DNA of 6,967 nucleotides from Acidobacteriota bacterium (GCA_028873155.1 JAGWML010000164.1:1-6967); one strand, 5' to 3'. Positions 1 through 6,617 are shown, counted from the first letter of the stretch. The notes: a model not told the origin generated them from the letters alone. A program made the numbers and translations.

Positions 1-195
1 CTCCATCTTTTCTCGTGTTTCTCATGCGCTCAGAACGGGAACTTCTGTGAACAACAGGGTGAATTCTCTGATTTATAGATACTTTTCCATCGAATGCCCT
101 ATTCCTCTCTTCTCCACTTCATAGACTGATCTGCAATTTCGGTAAGCGTTTCCCTTCTCCATTTCAAAAAGCCCACACCACGTCTGTCGATCCAA
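1..195. other. Non-coding region downstream of the mogA-like gene
   Basis: I see no supportable gene here. The open frame covering part of this stretch on the minus strand is a shadow continuing out of the mogA-like gene in another frame. The base composition is more AT-rich and pyrimidine-rich on the plus strand than the neighbouring genes. There is no clear stem followed by a T-run just past the mogA stop, so I cannot mark a terminator. A 12-base near-repeat (TTCTCCACTTCA at 110-121 and TTCTCCATTTCA at 155-166) is the only internal structure noticed. The region may contain the upstream part of a gene lying left of the window. Confidence 0.6.
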
Positions 196-678
196 CTACT
201 CAGGATGCATCCTGCTGCCTGCGACGACCTGCAATCCATGGCGGAGAAGAGGCAGGATCGCCTCCAGGCTCTCCTGCGCACCGCGCTGGCTGCCGGGCAG
301 ATTGACGATGAGGCTTTCCCCGCGTAATCCGGCCGCCCCGCGCGAGAGCCACGCATAGGGGTTCCGTCCAGCGCCGATGGCGCGCATGGCTTCCGACAGG
401 CCCGGTGCTTCCCGGTCGAGGATGCGCCGTGTCGCCTCTGGCGTACGGTCCCGTGGCCCCAAGCCAGTGCCGCCTACGGTCAAAATCAGGACCGCTCCCA
501 GATCGCACCACGCAACAAGCTGCGAACAGATCTGATCTTCGTCATCCGGCACCAAGGCCGCCTCAATCCTCGCCGTCTCCCAGTTCTTGCGCAACAGGTC
601 GACCACGGCGGGACCGGCCGTGTCCTGCGACAGGCCCTGCGAGCAACGATCGGAGACTGTGAGCACGCCCAGAATCAT
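196..678 (-). CDS. mogA: Molybdopterin adenylyltransferase / MoaB-type molybdenum cofactor protein
   Basis: This 160-residue protein covers a whole MogA/MoaB (MoCF-domain) fold. The family binds molybdopterin in the cytosol; MogA-type members adenylate it with ATP before molybdate insertion, while the exact role of MoaB-type members is less clear. Visible marks are the N-terminal beta strand and TVSDR motif (residues 7-11), the signature GGTGLGPRDxTPEAT (69-83) with the conserved Asp77, and the NLPGS loop (126-130) that contacts the pterin in this family. The length is normal for a stand-alone MoCF protein, without the fused MoeA or MoaC domains seen in some homologues. The ATG at 678 begins directly at the conserved core (MILGVLTVSDR), which supports it, but no strong ribosome-binding site is seen. 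The gene follows the hydrolase stop by 19 bases on the same strand, so it is probably the last gene of that transcript. No other molybdenum cofactor genes are in the window. The choice between MogA and MoaB cannot be settled from sequence inspection alone. Confidence 0.9.
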   Translation of the reverse strand: MILGVLTVSDRCSQGLSQDTAGPAVVDLLRKNWETARIEAALVPDDEDQICSQLVAWCDLGAVLILTVGGTGLGPRDRTPEATRRILDREAPGLSEAMRAIGAGRNPYAWLSRGAAGLRGESLIVNLPGSQRGAQESLEAILPLLRHGLQVVAGSRMHPE

Positions 679-697
679 CAGGTTGATTGTACTTGTG

Positions 698-1627
698 CTA
701 TGGCGTCGCAGCCGGAAGGACCTTGATCGTGCGCAGCCAGGTATCCACCAGATCCGGCCAGCCTGTTACCGGCAACGCCGTGCGGCGCAGTCCGTAGCCA
801 TGTCCGCCTTCCGCGTACACATGCAACTCCGCGGGGACCTTAGCATTTTTCAGCGCCATAAAGTAAACGACAGCATTCTCTACGTGCACGGGATCGTCCT
901 CCGCCTGCAGCACAAAGGTCGGCGGGGTCTCCGAGGTGGGGTGAATCTCCGCGTTCGGCGCGAAGTTCTGGTCGGCGAGCGCCAGATACCCGGGATAAAT
1001 CACAACTGCGAAGTCCGGACGGCAACTCAGATTGTCCGCAGCATCCACAGGCGCGTAGAGACGCTCCGCGAAGTGCGTACTTACAGCAGCCGCAAGGTGT
1101 CCTCCAGCAGAGAAGCCAAGCACTCCGATGCGATGAGGATCGATGTGCCATTCCGCCGCATGCTCTCTCGCCAGCCCAATCGCACGCTGTGCATCCTGCA
1201 GCGCGGCAGAAGACTTGGGATACGGGCCCGTGTCTGGCACGCGATACTTGAGCAGCAGGCAGGTGATGCCCTGCGCATTGAGCCAGTCGCAGACTTCCGT
1301 GCCTTCCAGATCGATGGCAAGGATGCGATAGCCACCACCCGGAAACACCACCACTGCCGCACCCGAGTTGTGCGCTTTGGGCGCATACACAGTCAACGTG
1401 GGCTTCAACACATTGCCCAGCCGCATCACCGGCTTTCCGGCGATCAGGTTGTCCTTGGCGGTCGTCATGTCCGCCTCGGGAGGCAGGCTGGCCGGCGCTC
1501 CCGGTGCCCCGCCGGGCCAAAGCTCGATCGTTTCATGCCCCGGTGCAGGCTGCCACGCAGGTTGCTGCGCGCACAGAGCCGTTGCACACCAGAACGCGGC
1601 GACAAAAAGAGAAGAAGTTTTGATCAT
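698..1627 (-). CDS. Secreted alpha/beta hydrolase, BD-FAE / acetyl-xylan-esterase-like
   Basis: This 309-residue serine hydrolase belongs to the BD-FAE/acetyl esterase branch of the alpha/beta hydrolases, whose members remove acetyl or feruloyl groups from plant polysaccharides or cleave other small esters. The N-terminus is a signal peptide: a lysine at residue 3, then a hydrophobic stretch to about residue 18, with likely cleavage near ALCA|QQ. The protein is therefore exported, to the periplasm or outside. The oxyanion-hole motif PGGGY lies at about 96-100, the nucleophile elbow GFSAGG at 171-176 (Ser173), an acidic DDPV motif at about 244-247 supplying the triad Asp, and GGHGYG at about 274-279 with His276. 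I chose the ATG at 1627 rather than the in-frame GTG at 1633 because a GGAGA ribosome-binding site lies 8 bases upstream of the ATG and only 2 bases from the GTG. No carbohydrate-binding module is present. The natural ester is unknown; carbohydrate acetyl ester is an inference from family. Confidence 0.88.
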   Translation of the reverse strand: MIKTSSLFVAAFWCATALCAQQPAWQPAPGHETIELWPGGAPGAPASLPPEADMTTAKDNLIAGKPVMRLGNVLKPTLTVYAPKAHNSGAAVVVFPGGGYRILAIDLEGTEVCDWLNAQGITCLLLKYRVPDTGPYPKSSAALQDAQRAIGLAREHAAEWHIDPHRIGVLGFSAGGHLAAAVSTHFAERLYAPVDAADNLSCRPDFAVVIYPGYLALADQNFAPNAEIHPTSETPPTFVLQAEDDPVHVENAVVYFMALKNAKVPAELHVYAEGGHGYGLRRTALPVTGWPDLVDTWLRTIKVLPAATP

Positions 1628-1651
1628 GCGCACGGTCTCCAGAAATCAGTG

Positions 1652-1680
1652 CGCTCCGATGATTGCATGCGCCCGGAGCG
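1652..1680 (-). other. Intercistronic GC-rich stem-loop
   Basis: CGCTCCG (1652-1658) and CGGAGCG (1674-1680) form a perfect 7-base-pair stem with a 15-base loop that itself contains GCATGC. It lies in the roughly 100-base gap between the lipid kinase stop and the hydrolase start, and would form on the minus-strand transcript. It is not followed by a clear T-run in the direction of transcription, so I do not call it a Rho-independent terminator. It could affect mRNA processing or relative expression of the hydrolase. This function is inference only. Confidence 0.35.
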
Positions 1681-1728
1681 GCAGGCAACTTTGCCGACAC
1701 TCGAACAGGCACGCCGCCAACGTCAGGT

Positions 1729-2826
1729 CTACGAATGATATTCAGACGGCATCAGAAGCAGGAGATGCACTGGAGCCACTTCCATCTGCGCAGGCAATGT
1801 GCCCAGCACTTCTCCATCAGCCTCTACGTACACAGGCGCGGGTGAACCCTGCCCGGCCTCACACTCAACTGAGACCAGATCGAGCAGCTCGATGGTTTTG
1901 GAAAATGTGTGACGGCCCGCGAGCACGGCCAGCAGAAAGCGAAGGTAGAGGAACCGGTTTCGCGTCTTGAATGCAAGCAGGCGCAGCGTTCCATTGCGCA
2001 GCGCGGCGCCTGGCGCCAGCTGGCCCAGGACGCCGCCGAAAGATCGGACGCGCACAGCGAGGATCTGAGAAACCGCCTCAGTGCGCTCGGCTTCCAGTTC
2101 ACTCAGCCGGAACCTGGCGCGGAACAGCGGAAATGGGTTGGTCATCCAGATCCGCGCGGCTTCCACTAAATAAAGGGCGTAGCCGAACCGCCTTTTCAGG
2201 CCCGCATCCAGCCTCGACATCAGCAGGGCATCCGCTCCCACTCCCGCCGCTACCGTGAAGTAGCGCGAGCGCGACGCTCCGTCCCAATCGGTGTAACGAA
2301 TCAATCCCACCGGCACCTGCACCGGCACAGCATCCAGCAACTTTCTTAAAGCCTTGACGGGCGACCGGCCCAGCCCAAGGTCCTGCGCCAATGCGTTCGC
2401 CGTGCCCATGGGAATCACACCGAGCGCCGTCCTGCTTCCCGCCAGGCCTTGCAGCACCTCGTGCACCGTACCGTCCCCGCCGCACGCCAACACGGCGTCA
2501 CATCCCCGTGCAATCGCCTCGCTGGCGCAGTGCGCCGCGCTTCCCGGCCCATTTGTTTCGAGCGAATGTGTCTGGATGCCAGATGCAGACAGCAACTCAA
2601 GCACGCGCTGCATCTCTCCCTTGCGCCGTGGGTTGTTCTGTCCGGATGCTGGATTGTGGATGACAGCGACCCGCCGCATCGCTCGCAGTGGAGTCGCATT
2701 ATCTGTCAGATCGCTCGCCGGCGCCGGCAATGCATCACAAACCAGTGACGCTTCTGCCGGATGCACTGCGTCGACCGCAGCGGACGGATCTGAATGGCGA
2801 CGAATCGAGGGGTCGGGTGGGTGCAT
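1729..2826 (-). CDS. Diacylglycerol/sphingosine-type lipid kinase (YegS/DagK/LCB5 family)
   Basis: This protein has a diacylglycerol-kinase catalytic domain, which phosphorylates a membrane lipid with ATP at the inner face of the membrane. Numbered from the ATG at 2826 (365 residues), the domain starts near residue 50 with VAVIHNPASGQ, followed by the nucleotide-binding GGDGT motif (116-120), a GTANALAxDL stretch (141-150), and the C-terminal beta-sandwich ending in a conserved VEADGE segment (about 334-339). I chose 2826 because it sits two bases after the stop of the upstream gene (TAG-CC-ATG), suggesting translational coupling. An ATG at 2925 would overlap the upstream gene by 97 bases, and one at 2679 would give a more family-typical 316-residue protein. 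The roughly 50 residues between the 2826 and 2679 starts are low in recognisable structure, so the true start is uncertain. The lipid substrate (diacylglycerol, phosphatidylglycerol or another) cannot be read from the sequence. Confidence 0.9.
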   Translation of the reverse strand: MHPPDPSIRRHSDPSAAVDAVHPAEASLVCDALPAPASDLTDNATPLRAMRRVAVIHNPASGQNNPRRKGEMQRVLELLSASGIQTHSLETNGPGSAAHCASEAIARGCDAVLACGGDGTVHEVLQGLAGSRTALGVIPMGTANALAQDLGLGRSPVKALRKLLDAVPVQVPVGLIRYTDWDGASRSRYFTVAAGVGADALLMSRLDAGLKRRFGYALYLVEAARIWMTNPFPLFRARFRLSELEAERTEAVSQILAVRVRSFGGVLGQLAPGAALRNGTLRLLAFKTRNRFLYLRFLLAVLAGRHTFSKTIELLDLVSVECEAGQGSPAPVYVEADGEVLGTLPAQMEVAPVHLLLLMPSEYHS

Positions 2827-2828
2827 GG

Positions 2829-4460
2829 CTAGTGTGGATTCTTCAATAGCCAGTAGTGAAATCCATCCACGATGGCCATTAGTGCCGCCTGATTCATATC
2901 GCTGCTTACGCCTGCGGTGATCCATGGCTCATGACCGTCCGCGTGGAAACTGACCGTCACGCGAACATGCGCGGCCGAGTCGTGGGCAGAAACGTCGATC
3001 GCCGTCACGCTGAAGGTGCCAAGCCTCATTCGCGTCAGCGCCGGATACCACTTTTCAAGCTCGCGGCGCAGTGCCTTGGTCAGCGCATCCACGGGCCCCG
3101 CACCCTCGGCGCGCGTCGTCGTCACCGTAGAGTCGCCAATGGCCAACGTGATAAACGCCTGGACGAAGCGCTGCCCTGCCTCATCCGACTCATCAAACAC
3201 CCGCCAGCTTCTAACCGTAAAGAAACTCGGCAGCGTTTGCAGGACCTGCATGCAGGCCAGCTTGAATGAGATCTCACTGGACGTGAAGCCGCCGCCCTCG
3301 ATCATGGCCTGATTGGCATCGATGAGTGTCTGCGCCTGTGCGGCGCGCAATGGAATGCCGAGCGCCTCAGACAAGAGCACTACGTTGGTACGCCCGGACT
3401 GCCCATTGACCCCGATGACAGGGGTCGCACCAACCCGCTCCGGATTGCACCACAGATAGGCACCGGGATTCTTGCGTTCGCTGCTGCCGTGCATGCCAGC
3501 CCATGTGCCAAACGCACCGGGCCCCACGATGGGGGTGCCGTGCGGGACCTCCAATCCAAAGTCTGCGTAAGCCGAGTGCGCCAGGCCGGTCAGGCCAGCC
3601 AGGGCAGCTTCAGGCACAAACTCCGCCTCGCCGCGCAACTGCATGCTGCCAATCACGGTGGTCAAATTGACATTGCCGCAGCGCTCGCCCGTGCCCAGCA
3701 GAGTTCCCTGCACCTGGACCGCTCCGGTAAGAATCGCAGCGCGAGAGTTGGCAATCCCCAGGCCGCGATCTGTGTGTCCATGGAAACCGAAACTGGCGCC
3801 AGAAAAATCGCTCCGCAGTCTGCCCATCAAATTGCTCACTTCTTCAGGATTCGCGCCACCTGTTGTGTCGCAAACGACGATCCGGCTTACCCGTTGCTGG
3901 ACGCATTGCGCAACAATTTTGTGCAGGTATTCCTGGCTCCGTTTCAGCGCGTCCTCATCGCACTCGCGGCCGTTCTCGCATCGTCCGCAGTTGGCGTCCA
4001 TGGCGTGTTCCAGGTCGACAAGAACTTCAAAGCCAGCTTGCTGCAGGTAGTCGATCGTCTCCGACGCCATCACCAGATTTTCATCCGGCGTTGTCTCGAG
4101 AGACCGTACCACATCCAGGAGCCGCGATTTCACCACGATGACCGCAACGGGAATCCGAACCTTGTGGCGGATCATGAACTGGACATCCCGCCAATCCTCA
4201 ACCCGCGAACCGCGCCCGCGCGAGCGGCCAAAGAGCGCCAGCTTCATCTTCCCGGTATCCGCTGAAGTGACAGCCTGGGTTAGATCGGAGACAAATTGAT
4301 TGGCGCCCGCAAACCCGATCTCGGCATAGTGAATGCCGAAGGCGGCCATCCGCTGCAGAAGACCGATTGCATTGGGGACTGAAATTTGAAGATTCGGCTG
4401 TTGCAAGCCATCACGGAGACTTGTATCGAACAGCTCCACTTTTCTTGCGTTCTCGTGCAT
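2829..4460 (-). CDS. cimA: Citramalate synthase-type acyl-CoA:2-oxoacid synthase (CimA/LeuA family)
   Basis: This 543-residue member of the DRE-TIM metallolyase superfamily is closest in architecture to the citramalate synthase / alpha-isopropylmalate-homocitrate synthase group. Known members condense acetyl-CoA with pyruvate in a threonine-independent isoleucine route. The barrel opens with the FDTSLRDG motif (11-18; metal ligand Asp12), then the H-X-H metal motif (His227, His229) and GTGERCGN (256-263). A linker leads to a C-terminal LeuA-type regulatory domain (about 415-543) ending in a GVSSDMNQAALMAIVDG segment, typical of this group and normally an allosteric amino-acid site. Oddities are RDGLQ in place of the usual RDG(A/E)Q, HGHTDRG where relatives have H-x-H-N-D, and a C-X2-C-X5-C insertion at Cys158, Cys161 and Cys167. 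I chose the ATG at 4460: GGAAG lies 3 bases and GGGAG 12 bases upstream, whereas an in-frame TTG at 4472 abuts GGGAG without spacing. The family is firm; the exact substrate, and hence the symbol, is tentative. Confidence 0.82.
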   Translation of the reverse strand: MHENARKVELFDTSLRDGLQQPNLQISVPNAIGLLQRMAAFGIHYAEIGFAGANQFVSDLTQAVTSADTGKMKLALFGRSRGRGSRVEDWRDVQFMIRHKVRIPVAVIVVKSRLLDVVRSLETTPDENLVMASETIDYLQQAGFEVLVDLEHAMDANCGRCENGRECDEDALKRSQEYLHKIVAQCVQQRVSRIVVCDTTGGANPEEVSNLMGRLRSDFSGASFGFHGHTDRGLGIANSRAAILTGAVQVQGTLLGTGERCGNVNLTTVIGSMQLRGEAEFVPEAALAGLTGLAHSAYADFGLEVPHGTPIVGPGAFGTWAGMHGSSERKNPGAYLWCNPERVGATPVIGVNGQSGRTNVVLLSEALGIPLRAAQAQTLIDANQAMIEGGGFTSSEISFKLACMQVLQTLPSFFTVRSWRVFDESDEAGQRFVQAFITLAIGDSTVTTTRAEGAGPVDALTKALRRELEKWYPALTRMRLGTFSVTAIDVSAHDSAAHVRVTVSFHADGHEPWITAGVSSDMNQAALMAIVDGFHYWLLKNPH

Positions 4461-4748
4461 TGACTTCCACAACTCCCGGCCGCACTCACGCAGTCACTTG
4501 AGCGAACCACGTCTTTAAGACTCTGCAACTTCCATCATATCGTCTTTTGATTTTCGCTGAATGCATTCACGGACGCCCTCTGCGTCGTTCCATGCCAGTC
4601 GCTATGAACCGGAAAGGGTTATGCATCCACGCCAGTTTCAGGGGTAGCCAAGTATTTTCCTGTTCGCGCAGAGTCACGTAGTTTTTCGCTTTATCAATTT
4701 TCTCATTTCTTACTGGCTTCCTCACGTGGACGTTTGTACCCTCCAAAG

Positions 4749-4757
4749 TGGTATAGT
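4749..4757 (+). promoter_or_regulatory. Extended -10 promoter of the carboxylase operon
   Basis: TGGTATAGT fits an extended -10 element: TG, one base, then TATAGT, which matches TATAAT at five of six positions. No good -35 hexamer is found at 15-18 bases upstream, as is usual for extended -10 promoters. The predicted transcript would start near 4764, giving a leader of about 18 bases that contains only the ribosome-binding site. Confidence 0.55.
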
Positions 4758-4771
4758 CGCCAAGTTTGACC

Positions 4772-4777
4772 GAGGGG
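4772..4777 (+). promoter_or_regulatory. Ribosome-binding site of the carboxylase gene
   Basis: GAGGGG lies 4 bases before the ATG at 4782. It is the only good Shine-Dalgarno match in the area and decides the start, giving a protein with a roughly 30-40-residue longer reading than many family members. Confidence 0.7.
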
Positions 4778-4781
4778 TGCG

Positions 4782-6515
4782 ATGGCCAAAGGCCCAAATG
4801 CAGAAAACACGCTGGAATCCTCTCTCGACCGGAATACACCCCGTTTTCGGGCAAATCGTGATGCCCTCCTCGCCCTGCTCGACACTCTGCGCTCCACAGA
4901 AGGCACTTTGCGTCAGGGCGGCGGTGCGAAGGCGGCGGAAGCGCAGCATGCCAAAGGCAGGCTTACCGTTCGCGAACGGCTTGACCTGCTGCTCGATGCA
5001 GACACTGAGTTTCTTGAACTGGGTCTTTGGGCAGCGCATGGCATGTACGGCGAATACGGCGGCGCCCCTGGCGCGGGAGTCGTCACGGGGCTAGGCCGTG
5101 TCTGCGGACGGCTGTGCATGATCATCGCCAACGACGCCACGGTGAAGGCGGGCGCGTTCTTCCCGATGACGGCGAAGAAGGTCCTTCGCGCGCAGAACAT
5201 CGCTCTGGAGAACCGTATCCCCACGCTCTATCTCGTGGATTCTGCCGGTGTGTTCCTGCCTCTGCAGGAAGATGTCTTCCCCGACACCGATGACTTTGGC
5301 CGCGTCTTCCGAAACAATGCCGTGATGAGTTCTCTCGGGATTCCTCAGATCACTGCGATCATTGGCATGTGTGTCGCGGGCGGCGCGTATCTTCCCGTCA
5401 TGACTGATACCGTGCTCATGACGGAAGGTTCCGGTCTGTTTCTTGCCGGCCCATCGCTGGTGCAGGCGGCAATTGGCCAGAAGACTGAAGCCGAGGAATT
5501 GGGCGGAGCCACCATGCACGCCGAGATCTCCGGGACTGTCGACTTCAAAGAGCCGGACGACCAGCATTGCATCGCGCGCATGCGGTCGCTCGTCGACAAA
5601 CTGGGATCGCGGATAGTGGCGTCACCCACTGGCACGACCTTTTCTCGGACGGAATTCGACGCAAAGCGCGATGCGCCCCGATACCCAGCCGACGATCTCT
5701 ACAGCCTGCTCAACCCTGCACCGGGCTCGAGCAATCTGTATGACATGCACGATGTGATTGCACGCATCGTCGATCGAAGTGAGTTTGACGAGTACAAGGA
5801 AGACTTCGGCCGCACTGTTCTCTGCGGGTACGCGCGCATCGGCGGATATGCCGTCGGGATTGTCGCCAACCAGAAGACCAATCAGATGCAGACGGTAGCG
5901 ATGGGTCCGTCCGCTGGAGCCAAACGCATCGAAGTCGGCGGGGTCATCTACACCGAAGGCGCGCAAAAGGCGGCCCGCTTCATCATGGACTGCAACCAGA
6001 ACCTTGTGCCGCTCATCTTTCTGCATGACGTCAATGGCTTCATGGTCGGCAAGGACGCCGAGTGGTCCGGCATTATTCGCGCAGGCGCCAAGATGGTCTC
6101 AGCCGTGAGCACAAGCGTCGTTCCCAAGATTGCAGCCATCCTCGGCGGCAGCTTTGGTGCGGGCCACTACGCCATGTGCGGCAAAGCGTACGACCCGCGC
6201 TTTCTCTTCGCCTGGCCCACTGCACGCTACGCAGTGATGAGCGGCGCGTCTGCTGCCAACACGCTGGCTGAGGTCCGCGCTCGGCAGATGGAGCGCGGCG
6301 GCAAGGTCCTCACGGACGAGGAGCGCAAGGCACTCCACGACGAGATCCGTGCATCGTATGACGAACAGGCCGACCCACGCTACGGTGCGGCTCGCCTCTG
6401 GATTGACGCCATCATTGACCCGGCAAAGACCCGCGATGTGCTGATCGCAGCCCTCGATGCCTGTGCCCTGAATCCAGTGGTGCCGCACTTCAATCCGGGA
6501 GTGCTGCAAACCTGA
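4782..6515 (+). CDS. Acyl-CoA carboxylase carboxyltransferase (beta) subunit, methylcrotonyl-/propionyl-CoA type
   Basis: This 577-residue subunit transfers the carboxyl group from biotin to an acyl-CoA in the cytosol. It works with a biotin carboxylase/carrier alpha subunit that is not in the window. The two crotonase-like halves are visible. The N-terminal half (about 60-310) has the HGMYGEYGGAPGAG segment near residue 86, a DSAGVFLPLQ motif, and the oxyanion-hole AGGAY (199-203). The C-terminal half (about 330-570) has GFMVG and GGSFGAGHYAMCG (455-467). The DSAGxxLPLQ and FGRxFxNxAxMS features favour the methylcrotonyl-CoA carboxylase side of the family over plain propionyl-CoA carboxylase. 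The motif usually written GGEQAA in classical MccB reads SGASAA here, as I recall from a related group of acyl-CoA carboxylases, so the substrate is left open. At 577 residues it is somewhat longer than the roughly 530-540 of classical MccB; part of this is an N-terminal lead-in. Its neighbour, an acyl-CoA dehydrogenase, supports a role in leucine or similar acyl-CoA breakdown. Confidence 0.92.
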   Translation: MAKGPNAENTLESSLDRNTPRFRANRDALLALLDTLRSTEGTLRQGGGAKAAEAQHAKGRLTVRERLDLLLDADTEFLELGLWAAHGMYGEYGGAPGAGVVTGLGRVCGRLCMIIANDATVKAGAFFPMTAKKVLRAQNIALENRIPTLYLVDSAGVFLPLQEDVFPDTDDFGRVFRNNAVMSSLGIPQITAIIGMCVAGGAYLPVMTDTVLMTEGSGLFLAGPSLVQAAIGQKTEAEELGGATMHAEISGTVDFKEPDDQHCIARMRSLVDKLGSRIVASPTGTTFSRTEFDAKRDAPRYPADDLYSLLNPAPGSSNLYDMHDVIARIVDRSEFDEYKEDFGRTVLCGYARIGGYAVGIVANQKTNQMQTVAMGPSAGAKRIEVGGVIYTEGAQKAARFIMDCNQNLVPLIFLHDVNGFMVGKDAEWSGIIRAGAKMVSAVSTSVVPKIAAILGGSFGAGHYAMCGKAYDPRFLFAWPTARYAVMSGASAANTLAEVRARQMERGGKVLTDEERKALHDEIRASYDEQADPRYGAARLWIDAIIDPAKTRDVLIAALDACALNPVVPHFNPGVLQT

Positions 6516-6617
6516 CGCGATGCATCCAACCAACTGATCGCAGGCAACGGACACCAGTTGAATCAGCATGAACGGTTTCTTCCATTGGTCCTGATGAGTT
6601 CTTAAAGGAGCTTCGTA
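6516..6617 (+). other. Intercistronic gap in the carboxylase-dehydrogenase operon
   Basis: These 102 bases lie between the carboxylase stop and the dehydrogenase start. They contain a weak inverted repeat, CAACTG (6531-6536) and CAGTTG (6555-6560), with an 18-base spacer and no T-run, so it is not a terminator. I see no convincing separate promoter, and the two genes are probably co-transcribed. Confidence 0.5.
6604..6610 (+). promoter_or_regulatory. Ribosome-binding site of the acyl-CoA dehydrogenase gene
   Basis: AAAGGAG lies 7 bases upstream of the ATG at 6618, a near-ideal Shine-Dalgarno sequence and spacing. It is the strongest ribosome-binding site in the window and fixes the start of the partial gene that follows. 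Confidence 0.85.

Larger units (their letters stand above)
4461..4781. promoter_or_regulatory. Divergent intergenic region between the cimA-like and carboxylase genes
   Basis: This 321-base stretch separates two divergently transcribed genes and holds no gene I can support; the open frames crossing it lack ribosome-binding sites and recognisable sequence. It is more AT-rich than the flanking genes. For the leftward gene a weak -10 candidate (TATGAT on the minus strand, 4539 to 4534) has only a poor -35 upstream. Just downstream of it lies a perfect short palindrome, GTCTTTAAGAC (4511-4521). Two copies of ATGCATyCACG start exactly 60 bases apart at 4561 and 4621. These could be operator elements, but no regulator is encoded in the window, so their role is unproven. 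Confidence 0.6.

Noticed and set aside
72..77. TATAAA on the minus strand as a possible -10 for a gene to the left
   Set aside because: No acceptable -35 lies at 16-18 bases and no downstream gene is visible in the window.
161..195. T-run just past the mogA stop (on the minus strand) as a Rho-independent terminator
   Set aside because: Five T residues follow GGGC, but no inverted repeat able to form a stem lies immediately before them.
99..356. 85-residue open frame on the minus strand whose end contains two KWRRE motifs
   Set aside because: It lies mostly antiparallel-in-frame-shift over the mogA-like gene, has no ribosome-binding site and a composition typical of a shadow frame. The repeated KWRRE comes from the 12-base DNA near-repeat.
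587..1738. Long 383-codon open frame on the plus strand
   Set aside because: It runs opposite to the clearly recognisable hydrolase and the start of mogA, is arginine-rich without any known motif, and is a GC-rich shadow.
4567..4854. 95-residue minus-strand open frame in the divergent intergenic region
   Set aside because: It begins inside the carboxylase gene on the opposite strand, crosses its promoter, lacks a ribosome-binding site and resembles nothing I recognise. A shorter GTG-started version of about 50 residues has no better support.
6531..6560. Inverted repeat CAACTG/CAGTTG after the carboxylase gene as a terminator
   Set aside because: The stem is only 6 base pairs with an 18-base loop, is not GC-rich and has no T-run; the following gene has a strong ribosome-binding site but no clear promoter, which fits read-through.
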